From positions 434,001 through 498,000 of the forward strand of contig NZ_JACHVP010000002.1 in NCBI RefSeq assembly GCF_014190775.1: 64,000 nt of DNA, given 5' to 3'. This document shows positions 41,988 through 50,712 of this stretch, piece by piece (position 1 is the stretch's first letter; each line of letters opens with the position of its first letter). Under the pieces are notes generated by a model. It ran no database searches, was not told the DNA's origin, and saw only the letters and a list, made by a program, of their open reading frames with translations. The stretch is from Leifsonia aquatica. GTDB taxonomy: Bacteria > Actinomycetota > Actinomycetes > Actinomycetales > Microbacteriaceae. Both the position numbers and the translations under genes were made by a program.

Positions 41988-43529
41988 CTAGCCTTCCACG
42001 CGGGTCGGCGGATCCTCGCCCTCGTCCGCGTGGGCCAGCGGAGACGGCACCGGGGCGAGCGGCTCGGTGGCCGGCCCCTCGAGCACGGAGCCGTCGGGGG
42101 CGAAGCGGGAGCCGTGCAGCGGGCAGTCCCAGGAGAGCTCGGCGTCGTTCCAGCGCACGACTCCGCCGAGGTGCGGGCAGACCGCAGCGACGGCGCAGGT
42201 GACCCCGTCGACGGTCGAGATCCCGGCGGGCGCCATGCCGTGCCGGACGACTCTTCCATTCCCCTCCGGAGGCGCGGGGACGTCGACGAGCTCGGGGGCG
42301 GTGGCGGCGCCCGTCCAGCCTGCGGCGGCCGACGCGCCGACGGACGCGTTCATCGCGACGCCCTCGGCGAGGTCGCCCGGGCGCGTCACCCGGTGGTGGA
42401 GCACGCGCGCCCACTCGAGCGTCTCGCCGGTGAGGTCGGCCGCCAGGCTGAGCGCGGCCGCGACGGCGTTCGTCATGCCCCACTTGGCGTAGCCGGTGGC
42501 GAGGAAGACGCGGCCGCGCCCGCGAGGCAGCCAGCCGACGAACGGCACGTGGTTCGCGGAGCGGTAGTCCTGCGCCGCCCACCACTGCGTGCGCTCGGCG
42601 CCAGGGAACCGCTCCTCGGCCCACGCCGTGAGCTCCGCGAGCCGCTGCGCGGGGGAGTCCGCGCGGCCGACCGGATGACCGTTGCCGCCGACCAGCAACA
42701 CGTCGCCCTGGGCGTCGGCCGCCTGGCGCAAGGAACGCGCCGGCGTCTCGGCCGAGAGGTACATCGCCTGCGGGATGTCGCCGGGCACCCGGAAGGCGGC
42801 GACGTACGAACGTTCGGCGGCGGTCTTCGCGAAGTAGAGGCCACGGTCCAGGATGGGCGTGCCCGTCGCGAGCACCACCTGGTCCGCCTGCGTGCGGCCC
42901 GAGGTGCTGGTGATGACGGCCGGCGCGGAAGCGGAGATGGCCGTGACGCGCTCGCCCTCGACGACGCGACCGCCGAGGCGGCGGAGCTCGGCCGCGAGCG
43001 CGGCGAGCACGAGCATCGGGTGCACCTGCGCCTGCCCGCCGAGCGTCAGTGCGCCCGCGACCGCGAACGGCAGCTCGGGCGCGCTCGGCGTCCGGCCGGC
43101 GGGCAGCCCGGCCGCTTGCAGTGCCGCGAGTTCGGCCTCCAACTGGTCGACGCCGTCGGCGCTGGTCGCGTACGTCACGGCGTCGCGCATCTCATACGGG
43201 ACGCCCTGCGCGTCGAGGAAGTCGAGCAGCCACCCCTGACCGGCGGTGTTCCCGTCGACGTAGGCGCAGAGCACACGGTCGGAGGTGCGGCGGCGGATGC
43301 CCGCGAGGGTCGTGCCCTGCAGCAGGCTCACCTTTCCGGTGGTGTTCCCGGTCGTGACGGCGCCGACGGTGCGCGCCTCGAGCACCGCGACGCGGCCTCC
43401 CGCTCGCGCCAGCATCACGGCGGTCGCGAGCCCCGTGAGCCCGGCCCCCACCACGACCGTGTCGTAGCGGCCGTCCCACTCGAACGGATCGGTGGGGATG
43501 GCCGGGGACGTCTCGAGCCAGAGGGACAT
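41988..43529 (-). CDS. FAD-dependent oxidoreductase with C-terminal Rieske domain
   Basis: A 513-aa fusion. The FAD site is VVVGAGLTGLATAVMLARAG (residues about 25-44), in a DadA/glycine-oxidase-like fold (ATGYAKWGMTNAVAAALSLA). The Rieske [2Fe-2S] ligands are in CPHLGG and CPLHGSRF near residues 455-480, giving C-x-H and C-x2-H. Such fusions pass electrons from an amine or alcohol substrate or to a partner; the substrate is unknown. Standard length for the family. Confidence 0.88.
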   Translation of the reverse strand: MSLWLETSPAIPTDPFEWDGRYDTVVVGAGLTGLATAVMLARAGGRVAVLEARTVGAVTTGNTTGKVSLLQGTTLAGIRRRTSDRVLCAYVDGNTAGQGWLLDFLDAQGVPYEMRDAVTYATSADGVDQLEAELAALQAAGLPAGRTPSAPELPFAVAGALTLGGQAQVHPMLVLAALAAELRRLGGRVVEGERVTAISASAPAVITSTSGRTQADQVVLATGTPILDRGLYFAKTAAERSYVAAFRVPGDIPQAMYLSAETPARSLRQAADAQGDVLLVGGNGHPVGRADSPAQRLAELTAWAEERFPGAERTQWWAAQDYRSANHVPFVGWLPRGRGRVFLATGYAKWGMTNAVAAALSLAADLTGETLEWARVLHHRVTRPGDLAEGVAMNASVGASAAAGWTGAATAPELVDVPAPPEGNGRVVRHGMAPAGISTVDGVTCAVAAVCPHLGGVVRWNDAELSWDCPLHGSRFAPDGSVLEGPATEPLAPVPSPLAHADEGEDPPTRVEG

Positions 43530-43545
43530 CGTCAGACCCGGGGCA

Positions 43546-43824
43546 TCAGGAGAGGGAGTCGAAGTCGAACCAGAAGGCGTCGTCCTCGTCCTCGCCGGAG
43601 GCGTGATCGGCGGCGGTCTCGCGCGGGATGGTCGCCGTCTCGATGCGCACGCGCGTCTGACACGTCACGAACAACTCGGTCGGCGGGCGGCTCGACTGGG
43701 TGATGGCGACGAAGTCACCGTCGCTCCGGCTCGCCTGCACGACCCGCTCTTTGAGCTCGTCGACCGGCGCGCGGTCAACGAACGTGAAGCGGAGGTCGTC
43801 GATGTAGACGTGGAACACCTGCAT
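43546..43824 (-). CDS. Hypothetical protein (92 aa)
   Basis: The first half is a compact alpha/beta unit (MQVFHVYIDDLRFTFVDRA, ELKERVVQASRSDGDFVAI, TELFVTCQTRVRIET). The C-terminus is acidic and aromatic (EDEDDAFWFDFDSLS). It follows the upstream gap and precedes the Rieske-FAD gene by 16 bp on the same strand. Not recognised. Confidence 0.6.
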   Translation of the reverse strand: MQVFHVYIDDLRFTFVDRAPVDELKERVVQASRSDGDFVAITQSSRPPTELFVTCQTRVRIETATIPRETAADHASGEDEDDAFWFDFDSLS

Positions 43825-43989
43825 GCCTCTCCCGCTCGCTTTCCGTCTCTCGTCGGATGGGGTCCCGGCCGATAGTACGCGGCGTGGGATGTTTCGCCAG
43901 TGCAGTTCTGCATCATCACCGATCGTCCATCCCGGGTGGGGCTGTCAAGCGGGTTGCGCGCGGGTCGTCCAGAGGGTTGCGTGCAGGGT

Positions 43990-44601
43990 ATGACCGATCG
44001 CACACGACCCCTGTCCGCCCTGGCCCTCGTCTGCACGCTCAAGCCGTCCCCGGCGGAGTCGAGCAGTCAGCTCCTCGCCACCCAGCTCCTCGACGAGCTC
44101 ACCACGCACGGCGTCACCGGCACGGCCGTGCGCCTGGCCGACTACGACATCAAGCCCGGCGTCTCGCTCGACGAGGGCGACGGCGACCAGTGGCCGCAGA
44201 TCCGGGAGCAGGTCATCGCCTCCGACATCCTGGTGATCGTGACCCCGACGTGGATGGGGCACCTCTCGTCGATCGCCCAGCGCGTGCTGGAGCGCCTGGA
44301 CGCCGAGCTGTCGGAGACCGACGCCGACGGGCGTCCGCTCGTGGAGGGCAAGGTCGCGATCGTCGGCGTCGTGGGCAACGAGGACGGCGCGCACGCCATC
44401 ATCGCCGATCTCTTCCAGGGGCTGAACGACGTGGGCTTCACCATCCCGTCGCAGGGAGCGACCTATTGGAACGGGGAGGCGATGCAGACCGTGGACTACA
44501 AGGACCTCGACGAGACGCCTGAGAGCACGGCCAGCACGAACGCGAGCGTGGCGAAGAACGCTGCGCACGTCGCCCGGCTGCTGGCGTCGACGCCGTACTG
44601 A
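43990..44601 (+). CDS. Flavodoxin-like NAD(P)H FMN reductase
   Basis: A 203-aa protein. The phosphate-binding loop is CTLKPSPAESSSQLL, the second flavin loop TPTWMGHLSSIAQRVLERLD, and the third GVVGNEDGAHA. This matches NADPH-dependent FMN reductase/flavodoxin folds. ATG 43990 is used; GTG 43981 is in frame and possible. The 165-bp gap upstream contains an imperfect ~22-bp direct repeat at 43949-43990 (GGGTTGCGxGCxGGGT). Confidence 0.82.
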   Translation: MTDRTRPLSALALVCTLKPSPAESSSQLLATQLLDELTTHGVTGTAVRLADYDIKPGVSLDEGDGDQWPQIREQVIASDILVIVTPTWMGHLSSIAQRVLERLDAELSETDADGRPLVEGKVAIVGVVGNEDGAHAIIADLFQGLNDVGFTIPSQGATYWNGEAMQTVDYKDLDETPESTASTNASVAKNAAHVARLLASTPY

Positions 44602-44624
44602 GCCGCCGCAGCTAGCATGACGGG

Positions 44625-45431
44625 GTGATCGCCCCCTCCACCCCGCCCGATCCCGACCCTGCGCTCGTCGCGCGCCTCCGGGCCGCGGGCTGCGTCTTCG
44701 CGGAGGACGAGGCGGCGCTGCTGACGGAGGCCGCCGCCGGCTCGCAGGTGGAGCTGGAACGGCTGGCCGCCCGCCGTGTCGCCGGCGAGCCGCTCGAGCC
44801 GCTGCTCGGCTGGGCCGAGTTCGCCGGGATGCGGCTGCGGGTCGAGCCGGGCGTCTTCGTCCCCCGCCACCGGACCGAGTTGCTCGCCGAGCGGGCGGCG
44901 CAGGAGGCGGCGGCCCGGCCGGGCGCGACGGTGCTCGACCTGTGCTGCGGGGTCGGCGCCATCGGAGCGGTGGTCCTGCAGCGCGTACCGGGCGTCCGCC
45001 TGTTCGCGGCGGACATCGAGCCGGCTGCGGTGCGATGCGCCCGCGCCAACCTGGGGCCGGACGGCCGCGTGTTCGAGGGGGACCTCTTCTCGGCGCTGCC
45101 CGGCGCCCTGCGTGGCACGTTCGACGTGATCGCGGTCAACGCGCCCTATGTGCCGACCCGCGAGATCCCCCGCATGCCTCCGGAGGCGCGCGACCACGAG
45201 CCCGCTGTCGCGCTCGACGGCGGTGGTGACGGTCTGGACGTCCACCGCCGGATCGCCGCGGAGGCGGCGGATTGGCTGACGCCCGGCGGTGTGCTGCTCA
45301 TCGAGGCGAGCGACGAGCAGGCGCCCGTGAGCGCGGCGCTCTTCGAGGCGGCCGGGCTCGCCGCCGCCGTCGAGCAGGACGACGAGCGCGGCTCCACCCT
45401 CGTCATCGCGCGGGCAGCGGCGTCTTCCTGA
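44625..45431 (+). CDS. HemK/PrmC-like methyltransferase
   Basis: A 268-aa SAM-dependent enzyme. The N-terminal helical domain includes RVAGEPLEPLLGWAEFAG and VFVPRHRTELL, close to PrmC. SAM motif I is VLDLCCGVGAIG. The catalytic N-P-P-Y motif of glutamine methyltransferases appears as VNAPYVP, with Ala for the first Pro. It may modify release factors or another substrate; a true prmC normally sits beside prfA, which is absent here. Start GTG 44625. The 3' end overlaps the convergent gene by 29 bp. Confidence 0.8.
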   Translation: MIAPSTPPDPDPALVARLRAAGCVFAEDEAALLTEAAAGSQVELERLAARRVAGEPLEPLLGWAEFAGMRLRVEPGVFVPRHRTELLAERAAQEAAARPGATVLDLCCGVGAIGAVVLQRVPGVRLFAADIEPAAVRCARANLGPDGRVFEGDLFSALPGALRGTFDVIAVNAPYVPTREIPRMPPEARDHEPAVALDGGGDGLDVHRRIAAEAADWLTPGGVLLIEASDEQAPVSAALFEAAGLAAAVEQDDERGSTLVIARAAASS

Positions 45432-46395
45432 CCAGAGTGGGCTGACGGCGGAACTGGCCGCAGAGCACCAGCACGACCGCGATGACCGTGCACACGACCC
45501 AGCCCGTCCAGCCGAGCGGGAGGAGCGCGAACGGCGAGGCGGGCGAGCCCACGGCCAGCAGCAGCGCACCGATGCCCGCCGACGCGTTGAAGGCGCCGTG
45601 CGCGAAGACCGCGGGCCAGACCGAGCCGGAGCGCAAGCGCAGCCAGCCGATGAGTACGCCGTACGCCATGCATCCCACGGTCATGAGCAGCACGCCGAGC
45701 AGGTTGGGCTCGGCGAAGTTGTAGCCGAGCAGGATGAGCGGGCTGTGCCAGAGGCCCCACAGCGCGCCGGTCACGAGCAGTGCCGGCCACGTGCCGAGCG
45801 GGCGGAGGCTCGGGAGCAGCCACCCGCGCCAGCCGAGCTCCTCGCCGACCGTCGCGAACCCGTTGAACAGCGCGGCGAACGGGATCGTGAGCAGTTGCAC
45901 GGCCACCAGTACGCCGACCGGGACGGGCAACTGCTGCTCCATGCCCGACGCCGCGAGCTGCGTGTGCAGCAGTTCGGCGAATCCCGAGAATCCCGTCAGA
46001 TCGAGCTGCACCGCGCCGACCGCCGCCGCCAGGAACACCGCCGCGACCGAAATCGCGATGGAGCCGAAGATGCCCGCGAGCGACAGGCCGATGAGCCGCC
46101 ACGCCGGACGCAGCGGCCACATCCCGAGGTACTCCGGCACGGAGCGCGGCCGGGGCCGCTGCACCAGGAAGACCGCGACCAGCGCGCCGATCGTGGGCGT
46201 GAACATCATCGCGATCAGGATGAGCGGGGCGAACGGATTGCGCAGACCGCCGTCGAGCCAGAGCGGCAGAGCCACCAGCCAGGCCAGCCCGAAGGCGACC
46301 ACGATGTACGCGGCGACGGCAGGCCACGGCACGCGGGCCGGCCGGTCGGGGCGCACGGTCTCGTCCACGGGCTCCACCGCGGCGGCGGCGGTCAT
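45403..46395 (-). CDS. CPBP-family intramembrane protease
   Basis: A 330-aa protein with about eight helices. Conserved motifs: VGEELGWRGWLLP (Glu-Glu-x3-Arg), LWGLWHSPLI (His) and FAHGAFNAS (His/Asn). These form the active site of Rce1/CPBP metalloproteases that cleave membrane proteins. ATG 46395 overlaps the upstream regulator's stop (ATGA), so regulator and protease are coupled. Longer in-frame extension upstream is the other gene's antisense reading and was rejected. Confidence 0.88.
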   Translation of the reverse strand: MTAAAAVEPVDETVRPDRPARVPWPAVAAYIVVAFGLAWLVALPLWLDGGLRNPFAPLILIAMMFTPTIGALVAVFLVQRPRPRSVPEYLGMWPLRPAWRLIGLSLAGIFGSIAISVAAVFLAAAVGAVQLDLTGFSGFAELLHTQLAASGMEQQLPVPVGVLVAVQLLTIPFAALFNGFATVGEELGWRGWLLPSLRPLGTWPALLVTGALWGLWHSPLILLGYNFAEPNLLGVLLMTVGCMAYGVLIGWLRLRSGSVWPAVFAHGAFNASAGIGALLLAVGSPASPFALLPLGWTGWVVCTVIAVVLVLCGQFRRQPTLVRKTPLPAR

Positions 46396-47024
46396 GCGGT
46401 GCCTCCCGAGGCGTCCTGAAGCTGGGCCGGGTCGAGGACGAACAGACCGCCCACCCGGCGGTCGGGATGCAGCGAGACGCGCCCGATCAGGTCGCCCGCC
46501 TCGAAGCGCAGCGGCACATCCACGACCGTCAGGTCGCCGAGTCGGCGCGACGTCGGCTCGCCGGTGCCCTCGAACGCGCCGACCGCGCTCGCGACCTGCG
46601 CCCACACGGCGCCCAATCCGGCGGAGTCCAGGGCGTCCGCCATCCGTTCGTCGAAGCGCGCCGTGACCGCGTCGTAGCGGGCGGCCGCCAGCTCACCGAA
46701 GATCTCCGTCGCCAGCTCGGCGGCGCCGGTCAGAGGTGTCGTGTCCATGGGTTCTCCTGTCCGCGGATCCACGGGATGCCCGAAGCGCTGGAAGGCCGCC
46801 TGCCGGCTGGTGCCGAGCGTGCGGCCGATGTCCTGCCAGGTCGCACCGGCGTCGCGCGCGGCGTCGACCAGCGCGGCCAGGGTGGCGTCGGCGCGCTCGC
46901 GCACGGTCACCGCGCGGGCGACCAGGTCGAGCGCGTGCGCGCGGTCGGCGGTGCCGTCCGCGTGCACGGTCATGCTCCGCACCGCGTCGGCGAGGGCGTC
47001 GACCGCATCCCGTTCTGCTGTCAT
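46392..47024 (-). CDS. HTH regulator with DUF3887-like domain (210 aa)
   Basis: The N-terminal part has a helical region then a helix-turn-helix ATWQDIGRTLGTSRQAAFQRFG (about 57-78). The C-terminal part IFGELAAARYDAVTARFDERM through VDVPLRFEAGDLIGRVSLHPDRRVGGLFVL resembles DUF3887, a small alpha/beta domain. The start is ATG 47024 because a 23-bp palindrome ends exactly there. It probably represses itself and the coupled CPBP gene. Confidence 0.78.
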   Translation of the reverse strand: MTAERDAVDALADAVRSMTVHADGTADRAHALDLVARAVTVRERADATLAALVDAARDAGATWQDIGRTLGTSRQAAFQRFGHPVDPRTGEPMDTTPLTGAAELATEIFGELAAARYDAVTARFDERMADALDSAGLGAVWAQVASAVGAFEGTGEPTSRRLGDLTVVDVPLRFEAGDLIGRVSLHPDRRVGGLFVLDPAQLQDASGGTA

Positions 47025-47047
47025 CGTGTCAAGGTTACCTTGACACG
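47025..47047. promoter_or_regulatory. Perfect palindrome abutting the regulator's start codon
   Basis: CGTGTCAAGG (47025-47034) and CCTTGACACG (47038-47047) are perfect 10-bp arms around TTA. The right arm ends at the base next to the minus-strand ATG. Read on that strand it includes AAGG as the only ribosome-site candidate and TTGACA as a possible promoter element. Likely autorepressor operator. Confidence 0.7.
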
Positions 47048-47098
47048 TCTCAGCGCGCACCCTTTTCCGCACCGGGCCACCGGTCTACCGTGACGCGC

Positions 47099-47941
47099 AT
47101 GAGCACTCTGACCGGGGATCCCGCCCGAACGGCGATCCGTCCCGTCGCAGCCGACCGCGTCCGGCAGATCGTCGTCATCGCCTCGGCCGTCGCCGCCCTC
47201 GCGGGCGCTGTCGTCGGCTCGGGACTGGTCGGCGGCACGCCTATCCCCGAGGTCGCCGGCGGTGCGCTGAGCGCCGACGCGACCCTGCTCGCCCCCGCCG
47301 GCCCGGCGTTCGCCATCTGGTCGGTCATCTACGCGGGGCTCGTGCTTTACGCGATCTGGCAGGCGCTCCCGTCGCAGGCCGGCCGCGAACGGCAGCGCCG
47401 CGTCGGCTACTGGATGGTCGCCTCCCTGCTCTTGAACGCCGCGTGGATCCTGTCGGTGCAGGCCGGGCTCCTCGCGCTGAGCGTCGCTGTGATCGCGGCC
47501 CTCCTGGTCGTGCTGATCGTGACGTTCGCCCGCTTGCGGGTCTACCCGGGCGGCACGATGGCGGACGCCATCCTCTTCGACGGCACCACCGGCCTCTATC
47601 TCGGCTGGGTCATGGTCGCGACGGTCGCGAACATCGCGGCCGGTCTGACGCAGGCCGGCTTCGACGGCTTCGGCTGGAGCCCGCACGCGTGGGGACTGGT
47701 CGTCGTCGCGGTCGTCGCGGTGGTGTGCTGCGCGCTCGCCGTCTGGGATCGCGGGCGATTCGCGCCGGCGGTCGCCTCGGCGTGGGGCCTGGCGTGGATC
47801 GGCGTCTCGCGGCTGAACGGCGCGCTGCCGTCGGCCCCCGTCGCCGTCGCGGCCTTCGCGGCCGCGGCGTTGGTCGTGCTGGTCGCGGTCGCGGTCCGGG
47901 TGGCGGGGCGTTCGCATCCCTCCGGGCGCCCCCGAGGCTGA
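47099..47941 (+). CDS. TspO/MBR-related membrane protein (280 aa)
   Basis: The protein has about nine hydrophobic helices. The stretch GPAFAIWSVIYAGLVLYAIW and LLNAAWILSVQAG recalls tryptophan-rich sensory (TspO/MBR) proteins, with the characteristic W-x3-Y and N-x2-W placements. At 280 aa it is longer than classical TspO (160 aa), as in the TspO-like MBR family. It is divergent from the HTH regulator, and the 51-bp gap carries the palindrome. Ligand unknown. Confidence 0.75.
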   Translation: MSTLTGDPARTAIRPVAADRVRQIVVIASAVAALAGAVVGSGLVGGTPIPEVAGGALSADATLLAPAGPAFAIWSVIYAGLVLYAIWQALPSQAGRERQRRVGYWMVASLLLNAAWILSVQAGLLALSVAVIAALLVVLIVTFARLRVYPGGTMADAILFDGTTGLYLGWVMVATVANIAAGLTQAGFDGFGWSPHAWGLVVVAVVAVVCCALAVWDRGRFAPAVASAWGLAWIGVSRLNGALPSAPVAVAAFAAAALVVLVAVAVRVAGRSHPSGRPRG

Positions 47942-48100
47942 GAATTCTCACAGGCGGAATCCGCCGCGAAATCGCCGAATCGCTGCGTTTTCGGTCGTAG
48001 ACGGCGGATTTCGCAATGCGATCAGTCGAATCACGATTCGACGTCCGCCGCCGGCCGTGCGTACGATGACTCGTCTCGTCGACTGAGCGAAGGAGCTCGC
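47942..48100 (+). promoter_or_regulatory. Promoter gap before the APC permease
   Basis: It holds GCGGAATCCGC (near 47955), GCGAAATC paired with GATTTCGC about 45 bp later, and CGAATC-ACGATTCG near 48027-48040. A perfect TGAGAATTCTCA palindrome overlaps the TspO-like stop at 47939-47950. Probably promoter and regulatory sites for the permease; hexamers not fixed. Confidence 0.4.
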
Positions 48101-49498
48101 GTGCCCGCCATCACCTCACCCACCTCGCTGCGCCGGTCCCTCGGGCTCTGGGCGATCGTCGGGCTCGGGCTGGGGTATATGACGCCGATGACCGTGTTCG
48201 ACACGTTCGGCATCGTCACCGGCGAGACGAACGGCGTCGTGCCGTCGGCCTACCTGTTCGCCCTCGTCGCGATGGTGTTCACCGCCCTCAGCTACGGCCG
48301 CATGACGCGCGTCTACCCGTCGGCGGGGTCGGCGTACACCTACGCCTCCGAGACCATCCACCCCAACGTCGGCTTCCTGGTCGGCTGGTCGTCCCTCCTG
48401 GACTACCTCCTGCTGCCGCTGGTCAACGCGCTCATCGTGCGGCTGTACCTGGAGTCGTTCTTCCCGCAGGTCCCCGGATGGATCTGGGTGGTCGGCTACG
48501 TCGCCGCCATCACGGCCATGAACCTCTTCAGCATGTCGTCGACCTCGAAGCTCAACGGCGTGCTCGTCGCGTTCCAGATCGTGCTGATCGGCGTGTTCGT
48601 CGCTCTCACCTGGGCGGCACTGAACTCCGGGTCGGGAAACGGGACGGCCTTCAGCCTCACCCCGCTCTTCCATTCGGGCGTGCAGCTGACCGCCGTGATC
48701 GGCGGGGCGACGGTCGTGTGCTTCTCCTTCATCGGGTTCGACGCGATCACGATGTACACGGAGGAGGCGAAGGATGCGCGCACCGTGCCGCGCGCGATCG
48801 TGCTCGCGCTGCTGATCGGGGGCACGATCTTCTTCGTCGCCGCATGGTTCGCGCAGTCGCGGTTCCCCACCATGGCCGGCTTCCACTTCACCGACGACAC
48901 CCTGCCCGAGATCGCGCTCAAGACGGGCGGCATGCTCTTCCAGATCCTCTTCATCTCGGCGGCGGTCGCGGCGGCGGTGGCGTCGAGCCTCGCCTCGCAC
49001 GCCAGCGTCTCGCGGATGATCTTCGTCATGGCGCGCAACGGCAGCGGTCGCCTCTCCCGCTTCCTCTCGTACGTGCACCCGCGTTTCCGCACCCCGTCGA
49101 CGGCCGTGATCCTCGTCGGCGTGGTCTCGCTGCTCGCCGCCGCCTTCACGCTCGAGTTCGTCTCCTCGATGATCAATTTCGGCGCGCTCGTCGCCTTCAC
49201 GGTGGTGAACGCGACGGTCATCATCCACTTCGCGTTTCGCCGCAAGGAGCGGCATGGTGCGTCGCAGATCGTGCGCAACATCGTCCTCCCGGGCATCGGG
49301 ATGGTGCTCACCGGCGTGCTCTGGGCCAACCTCCACCTCGACGCGCTCGAGTACGGGGTCGTCTGGCTGGCCATCGGCATCATCACCCTCCTGGTGCTGA
49401 CCCGGGCCTTCCGCAAGCCGCTGCGCGTGAAGCTGGACGAGGACGGGGATGCCGCGATCATCACGCGCGAGGGCGCACCGGCGGACAGCGCGCGCTGA
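48101..49498 (+). CDS. APC-family amino acid/amine permease
   Basis: A 465-aa permease with 12 helices. GTG 48101 has a GAAGGAG ribosome site. The N-terminal unwound-helix motif reads YMTPMTVFDTFGIVTGETNG and the family block SYGRMTRVYPSAGSAYTYASE. SFIGFDAITMYTEEAKD is typical of putrescine/amine importers (PuuP-like). It lies 86 bp before a sarcosine-oxidase-like enzyme, which fits uptake and oxidation of a secondary amine or N-methyl amino acid. Confidence 0.88.
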   Translation: MPAITSPTSLRRSLGLWAIVGLGLGYMTPMTVFDTFGIVTGETNGVVPSAYLFALVAMVFTALSYGRMTRVYPSAGSAYTYASETIHPNVGFLVGWSSLLDYLLLPLVNALIVRLYLESFFPQVPGWIWVVGYVAAITAMNLFSMSSTSKLNGVLVAFQIVLIGVFVALTWAALNSGSGNGTAFSLTPLFHSGVQLTAVIGGATVVCFSFIGFDAITMYTEEAKDARTVPRAIVLALLIGGTIFFVAAWFAQSRFPTMAGFHFTDDTLPEIALKTGGMLFQILFISAAVAAAVASSLASHASVSRMIFVMARNGSGRLSRFLSYVHPRFRTPSTAVILVGVVSLLAAAFTLEFVSSMINFGALVAFTVVNATVIIHFAFRRKERHGASQIVRNIVLPGIGMVLTGVLWANLHLDALEYGVVWLAIGIITLLVLTRAFRKPLRVKLDEDGDAAIITREGAPADSAR

Positions 49499-49583
49499 CC
49501 GTTGCCGTTGCCGTCGCCGCTGCCGGCGAAAGGCGGCGTAACGCTGCCGCCGCGCTGCCAGGCGCGGCGGCTAACGTGACGGC

Positions 49584-50708
49584 ATGACCGTCGACACCAT
49601 CGTCATCGGGGCCGGCGTCGTCGGCGCCGCCGCCGCGCGTTCGCTTGCCGAGGCCGGCTCCCGCGTCCTGCTCCTGGAGGCGTTCGAGCGCGGGCACGAC
49701 CGCGGCTCCTCCCACGGCGCCAGCCGCATCTTCCGCTACGGCTACGACACCGCCGACTACGTGCAGCTCACGGTGCGCGCCGCCGCCGGGTGGGAGCGGC
49801 TGGAGAAGCAGTGCGGCCGCACGGTGTTCGACCGCACCGGGGCGCTCGATCACGGCGATCCGAAGGCCCTGGATGCGATCGCCGCGGCGATGACCGCCGA
49901 GGACCTCCCGTCGGAGCGGCTGCGGGGTGCCGAGGCGGCCGAGCGCTGGCCGGGACTGAAGTTCGAGGACGACGTGCTGTTCAGTCCGGGCGGCGGGAGG
50001 CTGCGCGCCGACGCCGCGATCGAGGCCCTGCTCGACACCGCCGAGGCGGCCGGAGCCGAACTGCGCTTCGGCGTGCGCGTCACAGGCATCGACTCCGACG
50101 GCGACGGCGTCGTCGTCACCACCGCAGACGGCGAGCACCGCGCGGCGCGGCTGGTCGTCGCGGCCGGGTCGTGGACCCCCACGCTCGCGGGCGACTGGCT
50201 CTCACACCACGGCGCTGCCCTGCCGGATGTGCGGGTCACGGAGGAGCAGCCCGCCCACTTCCCGCTGCTCCCCGGCCCGGCGGACGACGAGAGCCTGTGG
50301 CCCAGCTTCGTGCACCATCCCCTCGACCCGGAGACGCCGAGCGTCTACGGCCTGCTCACCCCGGGCGAGGGAGTGAAGGTCGGCGCCCACGGGTACGGGC
50401 CGGTCGTCGACCCCGACGACCGCGACCGCACGATCGACCCGGTGCGGCTGGGGCGACTGCAGCGCTACGTCGCCGAATGGGTGCCCGGCGTGGATGCGTC
50501 ACGCCCCGACGCGATCAGCTGCCTGTACGACTCGACCCCCGACTCCGACTTCGTGCTCGACCGGGTCGGCCCCGTGACCGTTGCGACCGGCTTCTCGGGC
50601 CACGGCTTCAAGTTCGGCCCGGCGCTGGGAGACGTGCTCGCCCGGCTCGCGCTGCACGGCGAGCGCGCGCCCGAGCGGTTCCGGCTCGCGGTGGCGGAGC
50701 CGGGATAG
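49584..50708 (+). CDS. Monomeric sarcosine oxidase / N-methyl amino acid oxidase-like
   Basis: A 374-aa flavoenzyme. The FAD motif is VIGAGVVGAAAARSLAEAG (residues about 6-24). The SSHGASRIFRYGYD block is typical of MSOX/SolA enzymes. The Cys of ISCLYDSTPDSDFVLDR aligns with the MSOX cysteine that binds FAD covalently. GFSGHGFKFGPALGD closes the FAD site. It oxidises N-methyl or secondary amines to release formaldehyde or an imine plus peroxide. Paired with the amine-type permease. Confidence 0.87.
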   Translation: MTVDTIVIGAGVVGAAAARSLAEAGSRVLLLEAFERGHDRGSSHGASRIFRYGYDTADYVQLTVRAAAGWERLEKQCGRTVFDRTGALDHGDPKALDAIAAAMTAEDLPSERLRGAEAAERWPGLKFEDDVLFSPGGGRLRADAAIEALLDTAEAAGAELRFGVRVTGIDSDGDGVVVTTADGEHRAARLVVAAGSWTPTLAGDWLSHHGAALPDVRVTEEQPAHFPLLPGPADDESLWPSFVHHPLDPETPSVYGLLTPGEGVKVGAHGYGPVVDPDDRDRTIDPVRLGRLQRYVAEWVPGVDASRPDAISCLYDSTPDSDFVLDRVGPVTVATGFSGHGFKFGPALGDVLARLALHGERAPERFRLAVAEPG

Positions 50709-50712
50709 CGAG

